A stretch of 64,000 nt of DNA, taken from assembly GCF_018687715.1 (NCBI RefSeq), contig NC_056758.1:39651467-39715466 (forward strand), written 5' to 3'. The notes below the pieces were generated by a model, which saw only the letters and a list, made by a program, of their open reading frames with translations, ran no database searches and had not been told where the DNA came from. Source of the DNA: Carya illinoinensis. Its lineage: Eukaryota > Streptophyta > Magnoliopsida > Fagales > Juglandaceae. A program made the translations under genes and the position numbers. Below, in pieces: positions 24,010-34,833 of the stretch (positions within the stretch are counted from its first letter, which is position 1; every line of letters starts with the position of its first letter).

Positions 24010-24145
24010 CTTACCGTAATAACCTGTTTCCAACCAAAGCTCACGGAGACGGCTCTTCGCTTGAAGCGGGTCGCTTACGCCGCATCGGGGTTTTATTGTC
24101 TCGGCGTTGCACTTTAGCTCCATCTACGCCGACTTTTCCCTGCAA
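24010..24145 (+). other. Possible non-coding first exon of the VDAC gene
   Basis: This GC-rich stretch ends in TGCAA|GTATTC, a good splice donor, and would give a leader intron of about 1.4 kb before the ATG at 25550. Many plant housekeeping genes have such a leader intron. No transcript data are available here, so this is inference. Confidence 0.35.
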
Positions 24146-25549
24146 GTATTCTCCTCCCCCTCTTTTAATCCTTCGTCTGCTTTCGAAATGAATAGATTTG
24201 AGTTTGTGGGATTAATATTTGGGAGCTTGCTCTGGTTGTTTTACGATTGTATGATTGTTTTTCTTTGATGGTTGGATCTGCTGGTTGATTTGTTAAAGTC
24301 GGATTCCTTATATGGCTTTAGAATATGCTTCGAATCCAACTGGGAAATCAGGGTTCGAATCTACAGCTGTATGATTACTTGGTGCAAGAATACCAGTCAA
24401 TCGGGCGGATTCTTTGAAGGCGTTTATTGATTTATTCATCGTAACTAGTGTTTTGAATTTCTTGTATTACTGTATAGAGTTACTGTTGGATTTCGGCCAG
24501 AAGAATTCCCGTGTACTATGCTCTGCTTGCTTGCTATAAAACATGTGCGATCGTCTGGCTTAAGTATTTATTTTTAATCAAGGTTTTGGTCGGTTGATAT
24601 TGGAGGAATAGGTTGTATTGCTCTGGTAGAGGGAAAAGCGAGTAGTTTCGATCACCATTTTGTAGGGGTAGTTGTTGGGAAGTTGGAAATGTTAATTTTG
24701 GTTGTCTTAGATTTCACGAGAGTATGGATATACGTAAGTCAGTTTTAGTTTCAAATTGCAATCTCCGAATGGAACAGAGACTTACTACGTTGTGTTGACA
24801 ATATGTCTTTGCATTGGTCTGCCTCGAAGATTTTATACTTGGAGATGCTGATTGCTTCACCTTGAAAGCTTTTGTTCCTCTTGCCTTTCGGCCAAAACAA
24901 AAAAGACTAATCCTTGTATGCGTCAAACACAGACGTGTATTAAATATTGAAAAGTGCAATGAGCTTGGAACATTCCTTTATGCTTTTGCTTTCTCTACCA
25001 GTTTTGTTGACTATGAAGATGATTAGAAGGTTTCTTGCTGCAAATTTTTACTATCGCAGATATAGTTTTTCACAAGGGAATTTCAGAGTTCAAATGTAAA
25101 AATATTGTAATTTTATTAACAAAATGTTGTATATGACTTCTAGATCAGTCGAATAATACTATCAGCAGAATCATGAATATAAATTGGAGGTCAAATACTT
25201 ATTTCACCTTTCTGGAATATTTTACAACTTGCAGTTCTTTCTCCAAGGGTGTAATTTCATTAGTCCTCCTCAAGTTACTCCTAATATTGTTAGGTGGCTT
25301 CCATTTGGGAATGAGCTTTATCCATGGCGAGTTTAACTATGGGATACTATGCTTACATATGTGCCAGTACACAATCAATCATGAGTATATGCTGGTGCTT
25401 GTGTTTTTATGGAACGAGTCATGTCCTTCTGTTCACTTATGATTTTTATCCCAGTCCACAGATAATGCTGTTGTGCAAATCTTTAACTTCTGATATTTTA
25501 CCACATTTGTGGCATAGGGTGTGGAACTATTTTTTCAATCTAATTGAGT

Positions 25550-28065
25550 ATGGCCAGTGGTCCAGCATCATTTTCAGATATAGGCAAAAAGGCAAAAGGT
25601 ATCCTCTCTATGAAATCATTGACTATGGCTATTCTTGTATTTGCTTTGGGCCAATTATTTGGTTGATATGGGTTGTGAAATAGATTTGTCATTAAGTTAT
25701 TGCAATACAGATCTTCTGTTTCATTTCCTTACAATTTTACCAAAGTTTAACGAACCTAACAGTGCAAGTGCACATGTAACAGAACTTGTTTCATGGTGCA
25801 TTCTTTATCATGTTCTGTAAGTGTTAGATTGGTGATGAGTAGCATTCTTGAATTTTGCTTAAAAGTGACACTAGGTTGCAACAATGTGGAATGTAACAGT
25901 AATAAATTTGCCTGCTTATTTAAAATATTATATCGTGAATATTGCATACATACAGAATTTGAGCGTCTGCAGAGGTTCGGTCCCAGCAGCTGCAAACATG
26001 TGTATATAAGAGGGGAAGTGATGTAGATGATTCATATGTATTTTGTGGCTGGAAAATATTATAGAAATGACACCATATGTAGATTTGATTAAACTTTCTG
26101 TCGACAAGGACCTTAAATACATAGAAGAAACTTGAAATAGTTAAAAATAAAAAAAGAAGTGTAATAGTTATATGTATTTAGCAAAGTCTGAGCCCTAGAA
26201 AATCTACAAGACTGATTTTTGAAAATATTGGCTCAAAGTGATTGAGACCATAAAATTTTTCATTAAAATGTTGACTAATTAATAGAAGGTGGTAACTTAT
26301 AAAAAAAAAAAAGCAGTAGAAGGTGGTAAGTTACACATATAAGAAACTTAACGTATTATTAGCGGTTTGCTGATTTAGTATTTTTTTATGAGGTAATGAT
26401 AATCATGGTTCTACCATGAGAACCATCATTAAATAGACTTGAATATATATTTTTCCATCATACATCAACTTGAGGACCTGTATAAAGGAACTCATGTCCC
26501 ATGCATAATTTTAATCCTCTCTGATATCTCAGGCACTGTCAAGAGCCCTACATCTACATCTTTGGCTTTCTGTTCCTGTCAAACTTATTCCTTTGTTTAG
26601 ATGCAATCGTGGATTAATGTCGAATATTCCAACTTGCAGTATCTTGCTCTATCAAATTTAATTGTGCTTAAATTTGGATATCTATGCAGACTTACTGACC
26701 AAAGATTACAACTTCGGTCACAAGTTTACCCTGTCACTGCTGAGCTCTACTGGGCTGGTAATGTGTGATATTACTTCTGCTTAAATTGATTTCTTCCAAT
26801 CTGTGTTTATCTCTCTCTCCGGTCAGAAATCAATTAAGACCTCTGTGAAGAATCTCATGAAAATTTCCTGGCTCTGTTTTTCCATCTCCCACCCATTGTT
26901 TGTCAGTTCAAGGCTGTAGCGTAAGAAAGCCTTTTACTCTGTTGTTTCAGGATTCAATTTATAAAAGAGAAGTACTACAGCCACAAAGAGATCCCACAAA
27001 AATAAACCCACAAACTGACATGTCTTGGTGTGGTTAAAGCATTTATATATTAAAAATTGTCACATCTAATTAATGTCAGTTTTCCTCAAGTTTGGGAGCC
27101 TTAACCACAGTAGGAGAATTGTTGGCTAGGACTAGAGAAGACAAGGTGGGCGAAAAGAGTTAGACTTTATTTGGGTCTCTCTCTCCTCCCACCCCCCACA
27201 ATGTATGGACAAGTCTTAAAAATGATTATGGAACCAAAACAGTGAATACAGAACTTACAATTTTTGTAAGAGATAAAAAGTTTATGATTAATGGTTTCTT
27301 TGCATAATATCAGAAGGTTAAATTTTAAAACTGGCTTTCTAGTGAATTATTGTTTTCTAGTGATTCTGGCTTTGTCTCTACGAATAAGTGATATTTAGGA
27401 AATGGACAGATTATAATTAAATAGAGTAACGATGAGATAAGGCCTATCTGTGAATTGTGCTTCTTTGTATTTTTCTCCATCTATGACTATCCCTAGCATC
27501 GTCAAAGAGATGTGCCATATGTAAATTGAGAAACCTTTTTTTGATGTCGCTATCTTTTGCTAAAGCAGTCTTAATGTTCTTCCTGCTTCCTTATGATGTT
27601 GTTTTGCCATACCTGTTTTCATACTAGAGTTTTACATGGCAGGGGCTTACAGCTACAGGTTTGAAGAAGGATCAAATTTCTTTTGGTGACATAAGTACCC
27701 TGTACAAGAGTGGAAATACTACAGTGGATGTGAAAGTTGATACTTTTTCTAATGTAAGAGGAGAAAACCTGCCTCATAATAATTTTTTTTTTTTTTTTTA
27801 ATTGCAATTGTTGTGAGGATACTGGTTGTGCCCATGATTTTCCCTTACGGCATATACCAATATCTGGTGCTTAATCTCAAATCATAATAGCTTTAATAAG
27901 TTATTCCTAATTTACCTTTCCACAGGTGACCACGAAAGTGACTGTGAGTGATATCTTACCGAGCACCAAAGCAGCAATTAGCTTCAAAATTCCTGATCAC
28001 CAGTCTGGCAAGGTCTGTGTCATGCAACTTATGGAAATAAAATTGGTAACAAGTTTTAGAAACAA

Positions 28066-28115
<50 letters not shown>

Positions 28116-29240
28116 TGGTCATGCTGCTTTTTGAAAGTAATGATGATGGTGATGATGAGGAGGAGGTTACCGGTTTAATTTCAGATGTCTCTGTTGTTTT
28201 GGAAACTTTTAAACTGGGAATATTGTATTTCTGAAGAGATGATTTTAATGGTTAAATACGAAATTAAGTTCTGAGGTATTGCAGAAATATTTTACATTTT
28301 ATCTGCATCGTACAGCTGGATGTGCAGTATCTACATCCTCATGCAGCAATCAATTCCAGTATTGGACTGAACCCAACCCCTCTTTTGGAGCTTTCAGCGG
28401 CAATTGGAAGCAAGGATCTCAGTTTGGGTGGTGAAGTTGGATTTGATACGGTTTCTGCTTCCTTCATCAAGTACAATGCTGGGATTGGCTTGAATAGGCC
28501 TGATTATTCCGTGGCACTTTTACTGTAAGTGTAGAGGAATCCTGATTTTCTTTGCTTAATTTTGTTTTTTATGTAAGTGTTTTTATATCGTGTTTCAACA
28601 TGAATATTCTGGATTCGAAACAATTACAGAAATTTCCCCTTAACTCCTTGTTGGGGTTGTGCACCCTCAAGATTAGTTTTTTTGTTTTTGAGAAAGGTAA
28701 GAAGGCACCCTCAAGATTAGTTAGGACTTTCTTCTCAGACACCTGGTGCCAATTAGAAAAAACAGGGATGTTCTCTGGTTCGGATTTGCATCTGAGACAA
28801 TCTCAAATTGGGTCGGTTTTATTAGGTCTGGAAACCTGCACTTTTACATCCTAGCACCAGAAACTTGTCCCGGGAGTACATGTTTTCAAATTGGGTCGGT
28901 TTTATGACCTGGAACCCGTTTGTGTCTATGCAGGACGGACAAAGGGCAGGCATTGAAGGCATCTTATATTCATTTTGTGAATCCTGTCGATGGAACAGCG
29001 GTTGCTGCGGAAATGACCCACAGATTTTCCAGCACTGAGAACAGTTTTAGCATTGGAAGCTCTCATGCGCTTGATGCACAAACTGTGGTGAAAACAAGAT
29101 TTTCCAACAACGGGAAAGTTGCGATGCTGTGCCAGCGTGAATGGAGGCCTAAGTCACTGATTACTTTGTCCGCCGAGTACGACTCGAAGGCCAATAATGT
29201 GGCCCCCAAGCTGGGTCTTGCCCTTGCCCTCAAGCCTTGA
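25550..29240 (+). CDS. VDAC4: Voltage-dependent anion channel, VDAC4-like (mitochondrial porin), six exons
   Basis: Forms the beta-barrel pore of the mitochondrial outer membrane that passes metabolites and nucleotides. Exons: 25550-25598, 26690-26757, 27643-27753, 27926-28012, 28316-28524 and 28934-29240. Phases join perfectly to 276 residues, the family length. The first coding exon is only 49 bp (MASGPASFSDIGKKAK plus one base). Visible features: the N-terminal amphipathic helix DIGKKAKDLL, the GLKKDQ (GLK) motif in exon 3, the eukaryotic porin signature region near YNAGIGLN at the end of exon 5, and the C-terminal GLALALKP. The MASGPASF start resembles Arabidopsis VDAC4 (MGSSPAPF) more than VDAC1-3 (MVKGPGLY or similar), and the neighbouring genes agree with that isoform. 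Intron 5 contains SINE-derived sequence. Intron 4 has an (AAT)n tract right after exon 4. Confidence 0.95.
28067..28114. repeat. (AAT)n microsatellite in VDAC intron 4
   Basis: About 15 AAT repeats, 55 bp after the exon 4 donor. Confidence 0.9.
28655..28770 (+). mobile_element. SINE 3' fragment in VDAC intron 5
   Basis: GCACCCTCAAGATTAGT occurs twice (28661-28677 and 28705-28721). It is followed by CAGACACCTGGTGCCAATTAG and an A-rich end. The same tail module (GACACCCAGGGCCAATTAAAG) closes the SINE copy at 32987-33187. Confidence 0.5.
28804..28918 (+). repeat. Local duplication next to VDAC exon 6
   Basis: CAAATTGGGTCGGTTTTAT occurs at 28804-28822 and 28887-28905, each followed by a similar GGTCTGGAAACC or GACCTGGAACCC. 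This is about an 83-bp spaced duplication just before the exon 6 acceptor. Confidence 0.7.
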
Positions 29241-30300
29241 GATGAGGCAATTGTTTTGATCGTGCTGGGGCAATTTGAATTTAACAACTTTTAACTATTG
29301 CCTATTTCTTTCCCAAAATTTGAAGAGGGTATTCATTTGCCCCTTAATGATTTTTGAAAACCAATAATTAGTTGATGCAAGGATGAACTATTTTCAAGCA
29401 GTGGTGGGAAAATTTGACCCATTTTTGAAGGAGGAAAATTGTATTGATATTTACTTCTGTATTTGCCCCCCATGGGAAGGGGGAAGAGATTTTTCAGAAT
29501 GTGTAGAGGAATCGTTTTCGAGTCGGAGGTTGTGCCCGACGACTTGTCGGTATATTGTGTCGGGTGATCTAATTAACACCTTGAAATTAGAATAAAAACA
29601 AACTTCTTATACCTTTTGGTTAATTTGTTCTTTCCAACGTTTCGTCTATACATCTAATGCGTTTTGTTTCGTCGATGATACCATTATAGGAGGCTGCACG
29701 ACTTCAGTCATGACAACTCAGGTGTTCATCACAAATAATATATTAATTGGAAATGGATAATATATTTTTTAGAAGAAATTAAAGAACTTTACCTAAAATT
29801 AGAGGTGCAAATTAAGAAAAAGAGATTGCAGGTTGCATGCATGGCATAAAACCAAACATAGCCACTTACCCATCATTTATTTTTTATCTTTTCAAGAATT
29901 TGTACTACTTTTTATCGTTCTCCACAAAATGTTTTATTCAAAAATAAATATAAAAATAAATAATATTAATCTATAAAAATTAGATTGTTGTTGATTTTGT
30001 AATTATAATTCTTTTCGATATTTAAAAGAAAAATTATATATAGTCTTGAATTGTATAAATATTATGTAGTTATTTTAAAAAATAAAATAAAATTTATTAT
30101 TAAAAGATTATTATTTTTATATAAATTTCATATATTTAAAAAAATAATACCACAGTTACATTCTACCACTGCAATTATGATTTCTCTGTTTTTAATACTA
30201 CACCCAGCCCTTGCCGTCAGTACTCAGAACCGCACCCGCGTATACGCAAAACCAATAAGATTCCTTCGCTCTCCCGGGAAGATTAGAAAGAAAAAAAAAG
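29241..30300. other. VDAC 3' flank and YIP4 promoter
   Basis: 3' UTR of VDAC, then spacer. Positions 30031-30166 hold a fourth copy of the TACATATARTCATA MITE family. The last 100 bp before 30301 are the YIP4 5' UTR region, which ends in a purine run before the ATG. Confidence 0.5.
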
Positions 30301-33300
30301 ATGTCGCACAGCGACACCGTACCTCTCCACCAGTCCTCCCAATCGGACATCGACGAGATCGAGAGCCTCATCAACGCCAGTGTCCAATCCGGCCCCACCA
30401 CGGTCCTCCCTGCGCGGCCGCCCAGCCCCCCACGCGCCTCCATCCCCGTTGTCTCCTCGTCTCCATTCATACAGTCCAATCTCCCACCACCGCCACCACT
30501 ATCCTCTTCCAACCAGAAGGTGCCATCTGTCCCCGCACCTGCTCCTCCGCCACCCCCCAGTTTCGGGGCGAGCGGATTCGGTCCGGTTCCGAACACGCTT
30601 ACCGAACCGGTATGGGACACGGTGAAGCGGGATCTGTCGAGGATCGTGAGCAATCTGAAGCTGGTGGTGTTCCCCAACCCGTATAGGGAGGACCCCGGAA
30701 AAGCTTTGCGGGATTGGGATCTCTGGGGCCCCTTTTTCTTCATTGTCTTCTTGGGTCTAGCTCTCTCGTGGTCTGCTTCCGTCAAGAAGGTCTGCGCCTT
30801 TCCTTCTTTTCCTTTTTTGGGTTTAATGTAGTTTCCGAGCATGATTTAGTTGGCTCAGATTCAAGATTCAATAATGCTACGCGATTGAAAGGACCGTTAA
30901 TTTTTTCTTAATTATATGTTTTGAAGGAAAAAGAGGCAACGTAATGAAGTTGATGGATGGATTTGGTTTTTTTATATGTAGTTTTGAGCTTACTTATTAA
31001 TTGTAGTTGAGGCGTGAATGTTATGTGGGAATGACGCTTTCCCATGCATTTGTAACGGCAAATTTAGGCGTCGCAGTAGGGCTTTGGATGAACTTGGAAA
31101 TGCGACTTGAGTTGAGTTTGTTCTTTAAACGAACAGAGCTTTAATAAGCCTCACGAAAGTTTTGGCTCGGCTCATATGAGCTAATGTAACTTAATATGAC
31201 TATTTGTTTAAGTTTGTTTAGGTTTGTGTTTGCGGGATTCGATCTTTGCGTGCTAGTAGTTTATGACATGTATATAAGTTTATTGCACCTTGAGTTGAGA
31301 ATAGGAGGTTGGCGAATGGAATTCCACATTGCCTATGAAGTAGAAGTTCTAGCTGTTTAAAGTGATTCCAAATGATTTTTTTCATAAACCGAACTAGTCT
31401 TTTGAGTATAAGTACCAATGATAACAGAGCCAATCTCAACTGAAAGTGTAGGACTTGAGTTGTCTCATTTATAATTAAACAACCTAATGAAGATGTCAAG
31501 CATTTAAGGGGGCATTGTAATATCTGAATTGAGTATATGAGAGTGGTGAATGAGTCTATGAGATCACACATTATTAAGAAGGGAGAATTTCTATCAATTT
31601 GTAATGATTCTAACAGATTCCAATTGTAACCTTAACTAGTCTTTTGGAGTGTGCAAGTCCAGATTTGGCTTGGACTTCCCTTGGGTCATTACGATATGTG
31701 TTACAGCTAATGCTGTTTGTTTGGTCAGCCAATGGTTCACTTTTCCTGAGTCACTTTGCAGCAAAACAAGAGCATGGCAGATTAACAGCTTAAGGTTGGG
31801 TTTCGGTGTTGAGCATTGTTGAGGTATGTTATGAATAGTAGTGAAAAAGTAGCTAAAAAGTAATAATAGAATATTGAATAGTAGTAAAAAGTAATGAATA
31901 GTAGTAAAAAGTATGTAAAAAGTAATAATAAAGTAATGGATAGTAGTGGAGTATGTTGATAAGTGATGAGGTACTCTCAGTACCCAAACACAGCCGGATA
32001 TAATGTTTTAGGAGCCATGAAAATGACTAGGGATATAATGAATATTTATCAATTTTGAGGAAGAAGGTAAATGTTGACTTGAGCTCTAGGTCATTCTTGG
32101 GTCAATGATATGTCCTCGCGACAATCTGTTTTATAATGTGATGCTCAAAACTGTTATCACGAAAGGGCCATTTTTTAATGTCAAACTAGATGCGAAGGAC
32201 TTTGAAGATTTGAGGAATGTGATCTATAAGGAATTTACTTATATATCTGTAAGGAATTTACCATGGCCTATTCAAATTTACTTGAAATCATGCACAAGGC
32301 AAACAGTTTGCTGGCGTGATGAGAATTAGAGATTTTGGATCAGAGAAAATAAGATTGTTTCTCCTCCAGAAAATAAAAAGGACTAAGAAGGAGAGAAGGG
32401 GATGGGAATTGCAAGGTACATCCACTATCATATAAACAGTTAAGAACAATAGACTTGATACGCAAGTTCCCTTCGTGCATCTACAACTAAATTACCCGTT
32501 CTTTTTTTTTAAATATTCATCAACAACAGAGGCTGCTGCTTTAGTAGTAGATCTTAGGTCAGTATTGGAGCTAACTTATTACCGACATTCGGTACTGAAA
32601 TGGGTACCGAATAGTATATTCTGTTTTTTTTTTCTAATTATTTTTTTAATCATGCGTTAGTATTTAAAAAAAAATACTAATAAATAAATACACACAAATG
32701 TTTTAAGAAAAAAAAACAGTACAAAGTGTCGGTACACTTTATTGGTGGGAGTATCATTTTCCAATTTATTAACAACCACTAGTCTAAACCATAGGAGTTG
32801 GCATAGGGGAGGTTTGAATACAAAAAACATTTTAACTCATCTCATCTATTCATTACAACTTTCTCAAATTTCCACACTAAATAAAATAAATAATTCAACT
32901 TTTTCAAATCTCAAAACAATGATAATATTCTAATAATATTTTATTCAACTTTCAACTTTCATCTCAACTCACTATCCAAACCTCCCATTGGTCTTGGTGG
33001 TATGCTCTCTCCAAATCTAAGGTTTGACCCCATAGGTGCAAATAATTTGTAGAGATCATCAGACTATGAGAGTTTTTCCTTGAATTACCTGAGGTGCTTT
33101 TACTGAAAACTCTTTGCCGTGGGCTTGTGGATACCCGAGATTAGTCAAGATTTTGTTCCGACACCCAGGGCCAATTAAAGAAAGGTCACTACTCTGCTTA
33201 TGTTTTTCAATGTTGTGATGATCTTTGTCTTTGGTGATTGAGGTCATGTAGAAAAAATTGACCTTCTTACAAGCTTTTTATGCATAAAGTGTCTAAGTTT

Positions 33301-33463
33301 CAAAAGAAATATTTTCTTTTGGGTATCTCCGTTCTTTCAGTTTAAAATCCCACGAACCTTTGACCAAGTAGTTTTCTATTCTGTCAAAGTAACTTGCTTT
33401 TATTTGAAGTAGTTGCTTGCTTGGTACTTGGCATTTGGATGTTGTTATATTAATCTTTTATAG

Positions 33464-33502
<39 letters not shown>

Positions 33503-34833
33503 TATGTCAGGGAACCTCTCCAAGGCAAGGCTCTTCGGACCCACCCCTGCGGAGTAAACCCCTGTCCCATGCACCATACCCTTGGAAGTTTCCATACACA
33601 GAACTGGTTAAATCATTGGCTTTTCACCTGGGGGTGTGGCCCTAAATGATTGTTTACACCTATTATCAAGACCAAGGCCTTCGCCACTTGGGCCAACCCC
33701 TAGGGGGTTTTTTTTATTTTTTTTTATAGATTATTATTATTGGTGGCTTTCTTCTGAGTACTCATGCGACACCCCATACTGAGTGATAAGGCTAGGTGGT
33801 ACATAGAATCCCACGTCGTTTAAGAATGAGAAGTTCTTGCTCTTTATAATAGTTCTAATGGGGCTCCAATTGTACCATTGGTTAGTCCTTTTGGAGTATA
33901 GGCCCATATGTGGCTTGAGCCTTCCTTAGGGCATTACAACTCGTACCATTTATTATTTGATTAACATCTCAACGCCTTGGTTTTGATATTTTGTGATACC
34001 CTAATATATGAAAGAGCTTACTTGTAAAAAAGATAAGGAATAAAAAAATCTACGTAAGATTCTAAGAACCAAAAATGAATGCACGAGATGATGCAGATCT
34101 CAACAGGACGAGATTAGGAAATGAATGTCACTTTTACCATCTTTTTGAGGCTCTGCGCTCTTTCCTTCATTGTACTCTGCCAATTTATTTATTTTGTTCA
34201 ATCCAATTAAATAAGTGTAGTTGGTCACTCCTAAAATTCTTTTCTGTAATCTCCAGTCTGAAGTTTTTGCGGTTGCATTTGCGCTACTTGCTGCTGGTGC
34301 TGTAATTCTGACATTGAATGTACTTCTACTGGTATTTTTCTCTCTTTCAAACTCGCTAGCATTAACTTTTGGTTTAGTTACCAGTCTGCTTCCTGTTAAG
34401 ACATCAAGTTTCTTGAAATCTATTCTATGATTAAGTTTCTGAGATGCAAAAACCTGTATGTTTTCCTTCCTTTAACGTAATGGTTACGAAAAATGAAAAG
34501 GACAAATAAAAAAATTCGTACACAAGTCTTTTACATTGGCCGAGTATTTTACCTTCTTTTTTTGTTTTTCAGGGTGGACATATAATCTTCTTCCAAAGTC
34601 TGAGTTTGCTGGGTTATTGCCTGTTCCCGCTGGTCGTTGGAGCCGTAATCTGTATGTTGAAGGACAATGTAATGTTGAAAGTGATTGCGGTAAGTGTGAC
34701 GTTAGCGTGGAGCTCCTGGGCTGCGTATCCTTTCATGAGCTCAGCAGTGAACCCTCGGAGAAAAGCCCTCGCACTCTATCCTGTTTTTCTCATGTATGTA
34801 TCTGTCGGGTTTCTCATCATTGCCATTGATTAA
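30301..34833 (+). CDS. YIP4: YIP4-type (YIPF6) trans-Golgi membrane protein, three exons
   Basis: In plants YIP4a and YIP4b interact with ECHIDNA at the trans-Golgi network and are needed for secretion of cell-wall polysaccharides. Exons: 30301-30789, 34257-34331 and 34573-34833, with all junctions between codons, giving 274 residues. The N-terminus [21 protein letters not shown] matches that subfamily. A Pro-rich linker spans about 40-95. The conserved segment [16 protein letters not shown] and [20 protein letters not shown] precedes five hydrophobic segments: about 143-160, 166-187, 191-213, 220-242 and 255-273. The short tail ends in LIIAID. Intron 1 is 3.47 kb and collects several mobile elements. 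A 5' frame overlapping the start on the plus strand and a long minus-strand frame are shadows of the Pro-rich exon. Confidence 0.95.
31505..31700 (+). mobile_element. LTR-like fragment 1 in YIP4 intron 1
   Basis: Shares order and words with 33765-33945: an opening near GCATTGTAAT, AGAATTTCT versus AGAAGTTCT, CCAATTGTAACC versus CCAATTGTACC, TAGTCTTTTGGAGT versus TAGTCCTTTTGGAGT, GGCTTGGACTTCCCTTGGG versus GGCTTGAGCCTTCCTTAGG, then ATTAC. This resembles short LTRs of plant retrotransposons. Confidence 0.45.
31794..31995. repeat. MITE in YIP4 intron 1
   Basis: Ends GGTTGGGTTTCGGTG and ACCCAAACACAGCC are imperfect inverted repeats. The interior repeats GAATAGTAGTAAAAAGTA. This is the same family as the split element at 18003-19252, but here it is intact. 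Confidence 0.6.
32807..32986. repeat. MITE of the GGTTTGGATAGTGAGTTGAGATG family
   Basis: Left end GGGAGGTTTGAATA and right end TATCCAAACCTCCC are inverted repeats. Interior words CATCTCATC and CATCTCAACTCAC are shared with other copies in this window. Confidence 0.65.
32987..33187 (+). mobile_element. SINE copy, 5'-truncated, in YIP4 intron 1
   Basis: Starts ATTGGTCTTGGTGGTATGCTC. A box-B-like GGTTTGACCCC lies at 33021-33031, and the tail is GACACCCAGGGCCAATTAAAG. The expected box A region is missing because the MITE at 32807-32986 abuts the left side. Confidence 0.6.
33466..33711 (-). mobile_element. SINE copy with (AAT)n tail, minus orientation, in YIP4 intron 1
   Basis: Read on the minus strand it begins CCCCCTAGGGGTTGGCCCAA with a box-A-like GGCCCAAGTGG and GCCTTGGTCTTG, as in the copy above. 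It ends TTCCCTGACATAAATAATAA, running into a 13-14 unit AAT array (33466-33503 on the plus strand). The array is most simply the 3' tail of the SINE. Box B is degenerate. Confidence 0.6.
33765..33945 (+). mobile_element. LTR-like fragment 2 in YIP4 intron 1
   Basis: Contains AGAATCCCACGTCGTTTAAG, TAGTCCTTTTGGAGT and TTCCTTAGGGCATTACAA, typical of short plant LTRs. It is related to 31505-31700. The two could be the LTRs of one decayed element or two separate solo copies. Confidence 0.45.

Noticed and set aside
24714..26122. Several 60-119 codon frames between 24.7 and 26.1 kb
   Set aside because: They are intron or leader sequence of the VDAC gene; the true first coding exon (25550-25598) is in a different frame and only 49 bp.
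30051..30842. Frames of 211 codons (plus) and 214 codons (minus) over YIP4 exon 1
   Set aside because: Shadows of the Pro-rich YIP4 exon; their amino-acid composition is that of out-of-frame CCN codons.
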